Positions 34,973-42,309 of a stretch of 64,000 nt of DNA are shown here, in pieces; position 1 is the stretch's first letter, and every line of letters starts with the position of its first letter. Source of the stretch: Clostridium transplantifaecale (lineage in GTDB: Bacteria > Bacillota > Clostridia > Lachnospirales > Lachnospiraceae). The notes under the pieces were generated by a model that searched no databases, was not told the DNA's origin, and saw only the letters and a list, made by a program, of their open reading frames with translations. The stretch is from positions 372,001 through 436,000 of the forward strand of contig NZ_UYZY01000004.1 of NCBI RefSeq assembly GCF_900626075.1, in the 5' to 3' direction. The position numbers were made by a program, and so were the translations under genes.

Positions 34973-35001
34973 TTGCTTTTTGGAAACCGCTGGTGTATAA
35001 T
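34973..35001 (+). promoter_or_regulatory. Promoter with a long untranslated leader
   Basis: TTGCTT (34973-34978), 17 bases, TATAAT (34996-35001). The first plausible start codon downstream is more than 330 bases away. The leader (35010-35340) contains the palindrome ATTCTGAATTCCAGAAT near 35041 and shows nothing else I recognise. Confidence 0.6.
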
Positions 35002-35346
35002 AACCAAACTATCTTAAAATCATGCTCCAGATAAAAAATCTATTCTGAATTCCAGAATGCAAATCGCGGGAACTTCCATAACGAATGATGGTTTTAGAAT
35101 CATTTATGAATATATTTAACCTTTTTCTGTTTTTAAGCATATATAACAGGGAGTCTGTTTTGACGGGCGCTTTGGCGTTTGAAAGACAGGTTTTTCTTAC
35201 AATATCTGTAAATCAAAAATTCTAAAGAACTTCTGAAAAATCAACAAGTATTTTACAACTGAAAAACAGCCGGATCCGAAAGCAGTCTCCGGCAAACTTA
35301 AGGAGCCGTATATCGGCAGGAATAAACAACAGGGAGGAGGGACGTT

Positions 35347-35667
35347 ATAACGAAATACAAAATGCTCGAACAGGCATACAGTGAAATGATATTCTGCTGG
35401 CAGGAGACATCCAGGAATTATTGTCAGCAGGGAAGTGCGGCGGGGGTGGGAAAACTCCCGCCTGAGATGGCCAATCCGGAGCGATTGACTGCAAAACAAC
35501 TTATTACGAAAGAGGAACAAGGCGCGGAGGTGTGCTGTGAAGATGAGGAGAAAGGCAGAAGTTTTGCACGCAGGAATTATATGTCTTCTGGCGGTGTTAT
35601 TATGCCGGGAGGATGCAGGGCAGGCTTGGGCACAGGAAAACATACAGAGATATTCAGAAGTATTTGA
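35347..35667 (+). other. Doubtful small ORF with no standard start codon
   Basis: A good ribosome site, GGGAGGAGGGA (35332-35342), is followed at proper distance by ATA rather than ATG at 35347. The frame then reads TKYKMLEQAYSEMIFCWQET and continues, but overlaps the next gene by 131 bases. The first ATG (35362) is too far from the ribosome site. It may be a gene whose start codon was lost, a frameshifted remnant, or a translated leader. I do not recognise the protein. Confidence 0.3.
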
Positions 35668-36487
35668 TGATCCCGGGGAGATACCGGAGCCGGAGAAATT
35701 GATACATGACGAAGCCGGAAGAGAATACCGGTTAAAGGAACAGGAGATTGCCGCCGTGCCGGTTTCAGGACGCACGGAAAAACTGTCCGGGCAGACGGTT
35801 TACGAGGGTGTAAGCCGGGGAGATACAATACCGGATACGGCGGCAATGACGGTGAGAGATGAAGAGAGCGGAACCGAATTTGAAACGGAGCTTTCTTTAG
35901 AACGGGTTGAATACACGGATGAAAGATGGCAGACCGGCTTTTCCTTCACTGCAACATTTCACGAATATGGAGCCGACTATTACATATTGGGGGAAACCAG
36001 GATTCCCCACCGGGAGGACAGGCCGGAACTTTCCGAAGTAGGAGAGCAACTTTTGAGGGAGATAGGGATGGAACCGGAAGACTGTCTGCTGGATGATTTT
36101 ATCTGGCAGGGAGAGCCATACAGGGATGGGGAGGAAAACATGTGCCGGGATGCCCTGATAAGCGGCAGAAAGAAGGTGTGGGACTGTACAGCCGTCTATG
36201 GCGGTGTCGTAAAGATGCCGGATTACAAGCGTTACCGTATGATTATGACATACGAAGTGGGTGAGGAGGAAAGCGAAGAAAACGGGGAATCGGTTGAGGT
36301 GGCAGATGTTCCCATCAGCGCGGAAGAGAACGGGGAAACTTCGGAGCCGACATTGTGGGACAGGCTGAAGCAAATGATCAGAAGGGGAATCCAGGTGTCG
36401 GTTGGGATTTTCTGTATTGCGGCGGCTGTTTTAGTTCTGAGATTTTTATTAAAGATGGCAAAAAGCGCAGGTAAGGAAGAGCTTTAG
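35537..36487 (+). CDS. Exported, C-terminally membrane-anchored protein of unknown function
   Basis: A 316-residue protein with an N-terminal signal (HAGIICLLAVLLC, cleavage probably after AQAWA-like GQAWA), an extracytoplasmic region of about 240 residues and a single membrane helix near the C-terminus (VSVGIFCIAAAVLVLRFLL). The outer part is acidic, with strand-rich segments such as GFSFTATFHEYGADYYILG and VWDCTAVYGGVVKMP. Exported proteins of this layout occur in clostridial genomes and integrative elements, but I cannot name the family. The start is GTG 35537 after CGGAGG. A bidirectional terminator follows. Confidence 0.65.
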   Translation: MKMRRKAEVLHAGIICLLAVLLCREDAGQAWAQENIQRYSEVFDDPGEIPEPEKLIHDEAGREYRLKEQEIAAVPVSGRTEKLSGQTVYEGVSRGDTIPDTAAMTVRDEESGTEFETELSLERVEYTDERWQTGFSFTATFHEYGADYYILGETRIPHREDRPELSEVGEQLLREIGMEPEDCLLDDFIWQGEPYRDGEENMCRDALISGRKKVWDCTAVYGGVVKMPDYKRYRMIMTYEVGEEESEENGESVEVADVPISAEENGETSEPTLWDRLKQMIRRGIQVSVGIFCIAAAVLVLRFLLKMAKSAGKEEL

Positions 36488-36579
36488 AGGGAGCCGGAGA
36501 GGCTGATACTGGCGGAAATCGGAAATTAAATACGGTGCAGGAACCGCAGGGCGGACCTTACACCGTATTGGTGATAAAA

Positions 36580-36641
36580 AGAAAGCTGAGTAGACATCTC
36601 GTCGTTGAGGGCGCTGAAAAGCCCACAAAGCTTTCTTTTTT
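36580..36641. terminator. Bidirectional terminator
   Basis: AGAAAGCT (36580-36587) pairs with AGCTTTCT (36629-36636). The loop contains a second hairpin, GGGC/GCCC. T runs follow on both strands, serving the gene ending at 36487 and the converging Nramp-like gene. Confidence 0.82.
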
Positions 36642-36691
36642 CTTTAAAAGAAACATATCAAAACAGAAATATATATTAGAACAAAAACATT

Positions 36692-37912
36692 TTAGAACAG
36701 GGACATAACGCTGCTGACACCGATAATCAGGGAGATAATCGCCACACATCCTCCCAGCAGGTTGCGGACCATGCTGTTCTTATACTGTCCCATAGCACGG
36801 GTACGGCTTGTGATAAATACCAGGGCGATAACGATAATCGGAAGGAAGATTCCGTTAACGGCCTGAGCCATCATAATAATTGAAATCGGGTTGTAGCCGG
36901 TAGCGGAAACGATGATACCGATTACAACAACAATAATATTGGTTGCAAAGAAACGTTTGTCTTTTTTATCCATTCCCCAGTGGAAGAGTCCGGCAAATAC
37001 GTAAGATACGCCTAACGGAGTAACAACTGCGGAGGAAACTCCTGCAGCGATTAAACCGATGCTGAGGAAGGGTTTTGCAAAGTTACCTAAGAGCGGTTCC
37101 AACTGGTACGCCATATCGGCTGCAGAAGAAACGCTCATACCGCGCATAACGGTACCGGCTGTGACCAAAACCGCGCCTGTGATAACTCCGCCGATAATCA
37201 TGGAAATCGTGACATCAAAACGGGCCAGCGGAATTTGATCCGGATTATGCCATGTTTTCCTTGCACTTGTTGCATGGATAAACATGTTGTATGGTACAAC
37301 GGTAGTACCAATCATGGCCACGCAGGTCATAATAGCATTCTGAGGAACATTCGGAACAATACCTTTAAAAAGTTCTCCGAGGTCTGGTTTTACAATGATC
37401 ATGGTAATAACAAATACGATTGCCATGACGCTGACACAGACGCTTAAGAGTTTTTCCAGGGATTTGACAGCATCGCCGATACTTGTCAGAATCAGAACGC
37501 CGATACCCCATAGAGGTGCGATAATATGGGAAGAAACACCGGTCAGTGAAGAAATTCCGATTGCAGTTCCTGTAAGATCACCGCCCATATAGGCAACACC
37601 GCCCAGTCCGATGGCGGATGCAACAAGGACTATCATAGCCCATTTGAGAGGCGGGCGATCCGACAGTTCTTTGACTAACTCTTCTGCTAGTCCGTTCTGG
37701 GTTACGATTCCCAGACGGGCGGCCATTTCCTGCATTACAATAACTGCAATGACAGAGAAGATAACGGTCCAGAGAAGAGAGTATCCGTAAGTGGCGCCTG
37801 CTTTCGTGGCGCTGGTGATGGTACCTGGGCCGATAAAGGATCCCACAACCAGGATTCCAGGGCCTAAAGCTTTACATTTCTCTTTAAAAGTATAAGTTTT
37901 TTTCTTTTCCAT
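36692..37912 (-). CDS. Nramp-superfamily transporter lacking the metal-site residues
   Basis: A 406-residue, about 11-helix membrane protein of the Nramp branch of the APC fold. Helix 1 reads SFIGPGTITSATKAGATYGY, where metal-transporting members have DPGN: Asp is replaced by Gly28 and Asn by Thr31. Helix 6 reads TTVVPYNMFIHA, where the usual Met and His are Val206 and Tyr208. All four hallmark ligand positions are thus changed, so manganese or iron transport is unlikely. It starts 50 bases after the glutaminase stop with GGAGG before the ATG and is probably cotranscribed. A substrate linked to glutamine metabolism is inferred. Confidence 0.88.
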   Translation of the reverse strand: MEKKKTYTFKEKCKALGPGILVVGSFIGPGTITSATKAGATYGYSLLWTVIFSVIAVIVMQEMAARLGIVTQNGLAEELVKELSDRPPLKWAMIVLVASAIGLGGVAYMGGDLTGTAIGISSLTGVSSHIIAPLWGIGVLILTSIGDAVKSLEKLLSVCVSVMAIVFVITMIIVKPDLGELFKGIVPNVPQNAIMTCVAMIGTTVVPYNMFIHATSARKTWHNPDQIPLARFDVTISMIIGGVITGAVLVTAGTVMRGMSVSSAADMAYQLEPLLGNFAKPFLSIGLIAAGVSSAVVTPLGVSYVFAGLFHWGMDKKDKRFFATNIIVVVIGIIVSATGYNPISIIMMAQAVNGIFLPIIVIALVFITSRTRAMGQYKNSMVRNLLGGCVAIISLIIGVSSVMSLF

Positions 37913-37962
37913 GTACTGCCTCCATTTCCATAAGTAGTTTCTTGAATTAGTTGAATAAAGCT

Positions 37963-38889
37963 TTAAAATATACTGAGGTACAGGATTTCACTTAACTTTT
38001 CGAGCATTTGGATGCCGGCCAGGCTATTCCCCTTTTTATCAAGGCCGGGTGAGTAAATGCCGATTCCCATACGCGTGGGAGATACGGCCATGATACCGCC
38101 GCCCACTCCGCTCTTGGCAGGCAGGCCTACCTTAATCGCGAAATCACCGGAACCGTCATACATACCGCAGGTGGTGAGGATGGCATTGACAAAGCGGGCA
38201 TGATGTCCAGAAAAAAGAACTTCCTCCGGCTTTTTGCCGCGTCCGTGGTTAGCCAGAACAAAACCGATATTCGCCAAATCCTTGCAGGTCACGCGAATAG
38301 AACAGGCGCGAAAATAAATGTCAAGGAGCTCTTCAACATCATCGTCGATGATGCCTGAGCTTTTCAGCAGATAAGCCAGAGCACGGTTTTTATTTCCCGT
38401 TTTCTTTTCGGAAAGATAAACGGCCTGATCCACACTGATTTCAGGATTTCCGGCTATTTTTCTTGTAAAGGCCAGAAGACGCTCAAACCGTTCTTCGTAG
38501 GTCTCACCGTGAATCATGGAACACATCTCGATGGCTCCAATATTGACCATGGGATTGATATGTTCTTTCAGGATCAGCTGCTCTGAATAATCAATGGCGT
38601 TAAAGGGTTTTCCGGTGGCTTCCACACCTATGTATTGTCTGACATATTCGGTTCCATTATCCATGAGTGCCAGTAGAAGCAGGAGAGGTTTGACAATGCT
38701 CTGGATGGTAAACTGCTTGTTATAATCACCGGCAGAAAATTCTTTGCCGTCACTGCTCACCAGATAGACGCCAAAGTCTTCTTTATCCGCTTTCGCCAGT
38801 TCCGGGATATAATCCGCCAGTTCACCAAGCCGGGTATAGGAACGGCATTCTTCCAAGAGACGCTCCAACAATTCTTCCATACGTGTCAC
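37963..38889 (-). CDS. glsA: Glutaminase (GlsA type)
   Basis: A 308-residue enzyme of the serine-dependent beta-lactamase-like fold that hydrolyses glutamine to glutamate and ammonia. The nucleophile motif is QSIVK (Ser64 and Lys67 counted from the chosen start); NPMVNIGAIEM, SGIIDDD, YFRACSIRVT and KSGVGGGIMAVSP follow in family order. The GTG at 38889 is chosen because AAGGAAGG lies four to five bases before it and the product then has standard length; an ATG at 38922 has no ribosome site. A consensus promoter lies upstream and the Nramp-like gene downstream. Confidence 0.94.
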   Translation of the reverse strand: MTRMEELLERLLEECRSYTRLGELADYIPELAKADKEDFGVYLVSSDGKEFSAGDYNKQFTIQSIVKPLLLLLALMDNGTEYVRQYIGVEATGKPFNAIDYSEQLILKEHINPMVNIGAIEMCSMIHGETYEERFERLLAFTRKIAGNPEISVDQAVYLSEKKTGNKNRALAYLLKSSGIIDDDVEELLDIYFRACSIRVTCKDLANIGFVLANHGRGKKPEEVLFSGHHARFVNAILTTCGMYDGSGDFAIKVGLPAKSGVGGGIMAVSPTRMGIGIYSPGLDKKGNSLAGIQMLEKLSEILYLSIF

Positions 38890-38961
38890 ATTACCTTCCT
38901 TGTGTTTTTTGCTGCGTTGCATCGGTTATTTGTTCCCGAAACGGGAATCAAATGGTAAGAA

Positions 38962-38976
38962 AATGATAATATCGTT
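38962..38976. promoter_or_regulatory. Candidate operator shared by glsA and the ureohydrolase gene
   Basis: ATGATAATATCGTTT occurs here, downstream of the glsA -10. The identical 15-mer, in reverse complement, lies at 42128-42142 downstream of the ureohydrolase -10. Its core GATAATATC is a 9-bp near-palindrome. The IclR gene between the two is a candidate binder. Confidence 0.55.
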
Positions 38977-38993
38977 TTAATAACTATATTGTC

Positions 38994-39022
38994 ATTATAA
39001 CGGACTGATACTCACGTGTCAA
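38994..39022 (-). promoter_or_regulatory. Consensus promoter of glsA
   Basis: On the minus strand, perfect TTGACA (39017-39022) and TATAAT (38994-38999) are 17 bases apart. About 20 bases downstream lies the site described at 38962-38976. Confidence 0.85.
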
Positions 39023-39104
39023 GAAAAATTATCGTATTCATTGTTAGTTTTGTGTAATTTTTCAGAAAAAGCGGTAAAAACTCAGCAGAGTGAACAAAAA
39101 AAGG

Positions 39105-39454
39105 GGATTTAGTTGAGATGCGAGGACGCCTCTGTAAGACGGCGGACGGGGGAGTGGGAGGTTGTGTATGAGTCTTCAGTCCCGGTTTGCAGGTTGTCGT
39201 GAGGGGGAATCCAGGAGAAAAAATTCCTGCGGGGACTCGCTTCCGCTGGTGGAATGCGCAGCGGGTGCTAGATTCGAAAATACCTCATCAAGCACCGGCG
39301 GATTCCAAGGTCCCCTTCGGAAAGTTTTCTCCTTCCTTCCCCGGGCAGGTTGTCGGCGGGACTGAAGACTCAGCGAAGGTCATTGCCCCGTCCGCCGGCT
39401 TCAGGGGCTGATTGTCTCTTTTGTCAAGTGCGGTGGTGGTATTGTCGCGGCCAC
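39105..39454. ncRNA. Candidate structured RNA, copy A
   Basis: No credible ORF covers this GC-rich 350-nt segment, which contrasts with its AT-rich flanks. It folds into a long nested rod: GGCGGACGGGG (39141-39151)/CCCCGTCCGCC (39386-39396); GAGTCTTCAGTCCC (39170-39183)/GGGACTGAAGACTC (39358-39371); AGGAGAAAAAATTCC (39213-39227)/GGAAAGTTTTCTCCT (39319-39333); and a tip hairpin GGTGCT/AGCACC (39264-39296). A diverged inverted copy at 39602-39955 keeps these helices with different bases. The transcribed strand is not settled: on the plus strand CACGA/TCGTG and ATTCTTTT (39452-39474) could end it, while on the minus strand eight T residues follow its other end. I cannot assign a known class. Confidence 0.7.
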
Positions 39455-39601
39455 GATATAGTCGTGATTCTTTTACATGCTGACGGCATCCTGGGCTATA
39501 TAAAAAGAGTATCAAAATAAACACTCTAAGATTATAAGAGTATAATTTTACATAGTCTTATAGCGAACAGGATGTAGTTTTCAGGCATCCAGAGCAACGT
39601 A

Positions 39602-39955
39602 GTGGCAGCGACAAGTGCCTCCCCTCTTGAAGAAAGAGGACAGATCAGGCGCCGCAGGCCAGGGGCCGGGCAGCCGTCTTGGCTGGGGCTTTTGTCCCGG
39701 CCATAACCTTCCAGCGGGGTAGAAGGGAGAAAAAGATTCCGGAGGGAACCTGGGAGTTCATTGGTACTTACCGAGGTGTTTTCGAGGTTAGTACCATTAT
39801 GTACTCCAACGAGCGCGAGCGTTTCCCGCAGGAACTTTTTCTGCCCGGATTCCCCGCCCGCGACACCCTGACGCCCGGGACGAAAGACTCATCGATCCCC
39901 CTCACCACCCCGGCCCCTGGCCTGACGGCGGCGTCCTCATTTCTCAATCAAATCC
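39602..39955. ncRNA. Candidate structured RNA, copy B (inverted)
   Basis: This segment, read on the minus strand, aligns with copy A from GGATTT through GAGGACGCC (39930-39938), ATGAGTCTTTCGTCCCGG and the tip loop to TTGTCGCTGCCAC. Its first helix has 15 perfect pairs, AGGCCAGGGGCCGGG (39656-39670) with CCCGGCCCCTGGCCT (39909-39923), although the bases differ from copy A. The second is CTTTTGTCCCGG (39689-39700)/CCGGGACGAAAG (39875-39886), with a single mismatch that would be G-U if the plus strand is the RNA. The tip hairpin GGTACT/AGTACC (39763-39795) keeps the loop TCGAAAACACCTC. Short ORFs here are not conserved between copies. Confidence 0.7.
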
Positions 39956-40065
39956 ACCAACGAATGATTACGAAAACCCGAACAATAAATAGGACTCATT
40001 GCATATTTCCTGAAAATGTTGTAGTATAAATCTATCTTGTATTGAAGAGAAAAGGAGCCTGTATT

Positions 40066-40836
40066 ATGGAAAAAGAAGTGCGTCTGATCCAGTCTATCCA
40101 GAGGGCATTTGATATTATCAACTGTTTCAGTGATCAGACACCGAAGTTGACTTTGCCGAAAATCAGTGAGATGCTGTCCCTGAATATCAATACGACCAGG
40201 GGAATTGTCAATACGCTGGTGGCTAATGGTTATCTGGAACATGATGGAGAAGCAAATATTTATTCGTTGGGACCTGTATTTATTCCCAAGGCGGATTTGG
40301 TGAGTTCCAATGATATGGATCGCGTCAAGAAGCTGGCCAGGCCGTATCTGGAGCAGATTTCCAATGCGTTTCAGGTATCAGCCCGTCTTCAGGTGGTCTC
40401 TAATTATAATATTTTTACGATTGAAAACATCAATCCTGAAAACGCACATTACATTCTTCTCACGCGCTTAAACACGACCTTTGCGTTGAATGCCACCGCA
40501 TCAGGAAAGCTGCTTCTGTATTATATGGGGGAGCGCCAGAGGGAACGGTATTTTAGGACGCTGGACAAGCGCATGTATACAAAGAACACGCTTGTAACCA
40601 GGGAAGATTTGCAAAAAGAGCTGGATAAGATTGAAAAGTGGGGATATGCCACGGAATTTGAAGAAATAGGGCTTGGAATCAGCAGTATTGCCATTCCGGT
40701 CATGAAGAAGAACGGGGCGATCTACGGGACGATCAGTATCGTGGCATCCAGTTCCATTGTGATGCCGATTATCCAGGATGTTATCATTCCAATGAGGGAA
40801 TGCGCGGCATTTGTGACAGAGAATCTTTTGCTCTAG
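40066..40836 (+). CDS. IclR-family transcriptional regulator
   Basis: A 256-residue regulator with an N-terminal winged helix-turn-helix (IQRAFDIINCF, LPKISEMLSLNINTTRGIVNTL, LEHDG) and a C-terminal IclR effector domain (about 80-250; NATASGKLLLYYM, GLGISSIAIPVM). It lies between the glsA operon and the ureohydrolase gene, which share a 15-base site, and is therefore a candidate regulator of both. The ATG at 40066 follows AAAAGGAG; a TTG extension to 40042 would swallow that site. Confidence 0.92.
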   Translation: MEKEVRLIQSIQRAFDIINCFSDQTPKLTLPKISEMLSLNINTTRGIVNTLVANGYLEHDGEANIYSLGPVFIPKADLVSSNDMDRVKKLARPYLEQISNAFQVSARLQVVSNYNIFTIENINPENAHYILLTRLNTTFALNATASGKLLLYYMGERQRERYFRTLDKRMYTKNTLVTREDLQKELDKIEKWGYATEFEEIGLGISSIAIPVMKKNGAIYGTISIVASSSIVMPIIQDVIIPMRECAAFVTENLLL

Positions 40837-40980
40837 TGAACAAAGAAGTGACTTGAAAGACAAAGGAAAAAGTATTTGTGTATTTGAAACCGTTCGGTCA
40901 GCAAGGCCGAAAGACCGTATCCAATCAGATGACGGAGCATCCGGGAGAAGGAGCGGACAGAAACTCATTTAAGCAAATTT

Positions 40981-41026
40981 AAGAAGGGCAGGAATTCCAG
41001 GAAAATGGAATTCTTACCCTTCTTTT
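40981..41026. terminator. Terminator between converging IclR and ureohydrolase genes
   Basis: AAGAAGGG-C-AGGAATTCC pairs with GGAATTC-T-TACCCTTCTT around AGGAAAAT, followed by TTTA. The A-rich left arm lets it work on the minus strand too. Confidence 0.85.
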
Positions 41027-41086
41027 AATATGTTTTTTCTCATGCAGGCTGATTTTTAATAAAATACACCTCTTAAGAAAACGGTA

Positions 41087-42067
41087 TTATTTTAATTCTG
41101 CTTTTCTGGCGGCCAGACCATTCATGAAATAGAGCGCCATCCATACGCCTGTGTGGGCAGATGTCTGTGCACCGCAGGTTTCCGGGTAAATCTCTACAAA
41201 GTCAAATGCGTTGGCTCCGGCCCTGCCGCATTCGTTGACCATCATAGCCAGTTCAAAGGATGTAACGCCGCATGGATCAACCGGTCCCTGTGGATTGGCG
41301 GAAGCATCCAATACGTCGGAGCAGATGGTTACATAGATTACGTCCGTATCTTTAGACACAATTTCCAGGGCTTTCTTAATGGAAGCCTCGTATCCGTTCT
41401 TTTTGATTTCCATAGCCGGAATAACGGTTGCGCCGTATTTCTCGGCTTCCCTTCTCTCCTGCGGATGATTTCTAGGTCCTCTGATTCCGATATGTACGAT
41501 CTTGGTGGAATCAAAGTTCTCATCCTGATACAGGCGGTTGAAAGGAGAGCATCTGGAATAAAGGTCGTCACCAAAGGACGGCATTGTATCAAGATGTGCG
41601 TCAAAATGGATAACGCCGACTCTCTTTTTATGGCGTTTTGCCAGCTCGCTGATCATTGGGTAGGAGATGGAGTGATCGCCGCCAAATGTAATCGGAATCG
41701 CGCCCGCATCAATGATCTCGCCGAATTTCTCACGCATTTTTGCAAACGTCAGGTCATAGTTGCCGTTCTGAACAACGGTGTCGCCGTAATCGCAGGCGGT
41801 CAGATAATCAAATGTATCTATATCATAATCAGGAAGATAACCTGTATAGCGTGTCGATACGGCACGGAATGTTTTTGGCGCTACGACGCAGGAAGAGTAT
41901 CCGCCATATGTACAACCGCCTTCCCACGGAACACCCATAACGGCGAAATCAAACTGTTTTACATCTTCCGCTGTCTTTGCTACCGGCAGTCCCATAAAAG
42001 ACGGTACTCCGCTGTAAATTTCCTGTGGCACTACCCCCGGCTGATAGATAATTGGCTTATTCTGCAT
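41087..42067 (-). CDS. Agmatinase/arginase-family ureohydrolase with a changed metal site
   Basis: A 326-residue ureohydrolase. The first metal motifs are intact: GGDHS (His132) and HFDAHLDT (Asp156, His158, Asp160). The third motif, normally SxDxDxxDP, reads TICSDVLDAS, so the first Asp is Cys249 while Asp251 and Asp254 remain. That Asp normally bridges both manganese ions. Either the enzyme uses a different metal arrangement or it acts on another guanidine or amidine compound. Neighbouring glutaminase and IclR genes point to nitrogen scavenging. It has its own promoter and a GGAG ribosome site. Agmatinase is the safest family name, not an assigned activity. Confidence 0.85.
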   Translation of the reverse strand: MQNKPIIYQPGVVPQEIYSGVPSFMGLPVAKTAEDVKQFDFAVMGVPWEGGCTYGGYSSCVVAPKTFRAVSTRYTGYLPDYDIDTFDYLTACDYGDTVVQNGNYDLTFAKMREKFGEIIDAGAIPITFGGDHSISYPMISELAKRHKKRVGVIHFDAHLDTMPSFGDDLYSRCSPFNRLYQDENFDSTKIVHIGIRGPRNHPQERREAEKYGATVIPAMEIKKNGYEASIKKALEIVSKDTDVIYVTICSDVLDASANPQGPVDPCGVTSFELAMMVNECGRAGANAFDFVEIYPETCGAQTSAHTGVWMALYFMNGLAARKAELK

Positions 42068-42127
42068 AATAAAAAACTCCTTTCATGGACGAAATATAGT
42101 ACTTTGAAAAACGACATTGTAATTTTG

Positions 42128-42178
42128 TAAACGATATTATCATAATCTGACTATATCACTACGCTGTTAAAATGTCAA
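42128..42178 (-). promoter_or_regulatory. Ureohydrolase promoter and shared operator
   Basis: On the minus strand, TTGACA (42173-42178) and TATAGT (42150-42155) are 17 bases apart. The 15-base site shared with glsA follows at 42128-42142. A partial copy, ATGTCGTTT, lies about 20 bases further downstream. Confidence 0.7.
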
Positions 42179-42309
42179 TAGGCATGTAACATTTTTTCCC
42201 TCATATACTTATAATAATAAGGCGATCCGGCCCTTATCCACGGCAGTTTTGCCAGGATTTTTCCGGGCCGGCGAATAGTCTGAAAATTATATTTTGCCGA
42301 GGTGGTCAA

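Noticed and set aside
39105..39955. An insertion sequence with 350-bp inverted terminal repeats
   Set aside because: There is no transposase, only ~150 bases lie between the arms, and divergence between the arms is compensated within each arm's own helices, which a simple inverted repeat would not show.
39162..40029. Short frames (67-116 residues) inside the two structured elements
   Set aside because: They are not conserved between the copies, lack ribosome sites and are of low complexity; RNA structure explains the sequence better.
41153..42130. 325-residue plus-strand frame opposite the ureohydrolase
   Set aside because: The minus-strand protein has the metal motifs, promoter and ribosome site; the plus frame is rich in Cys, His and Arg with no recognisable domain.
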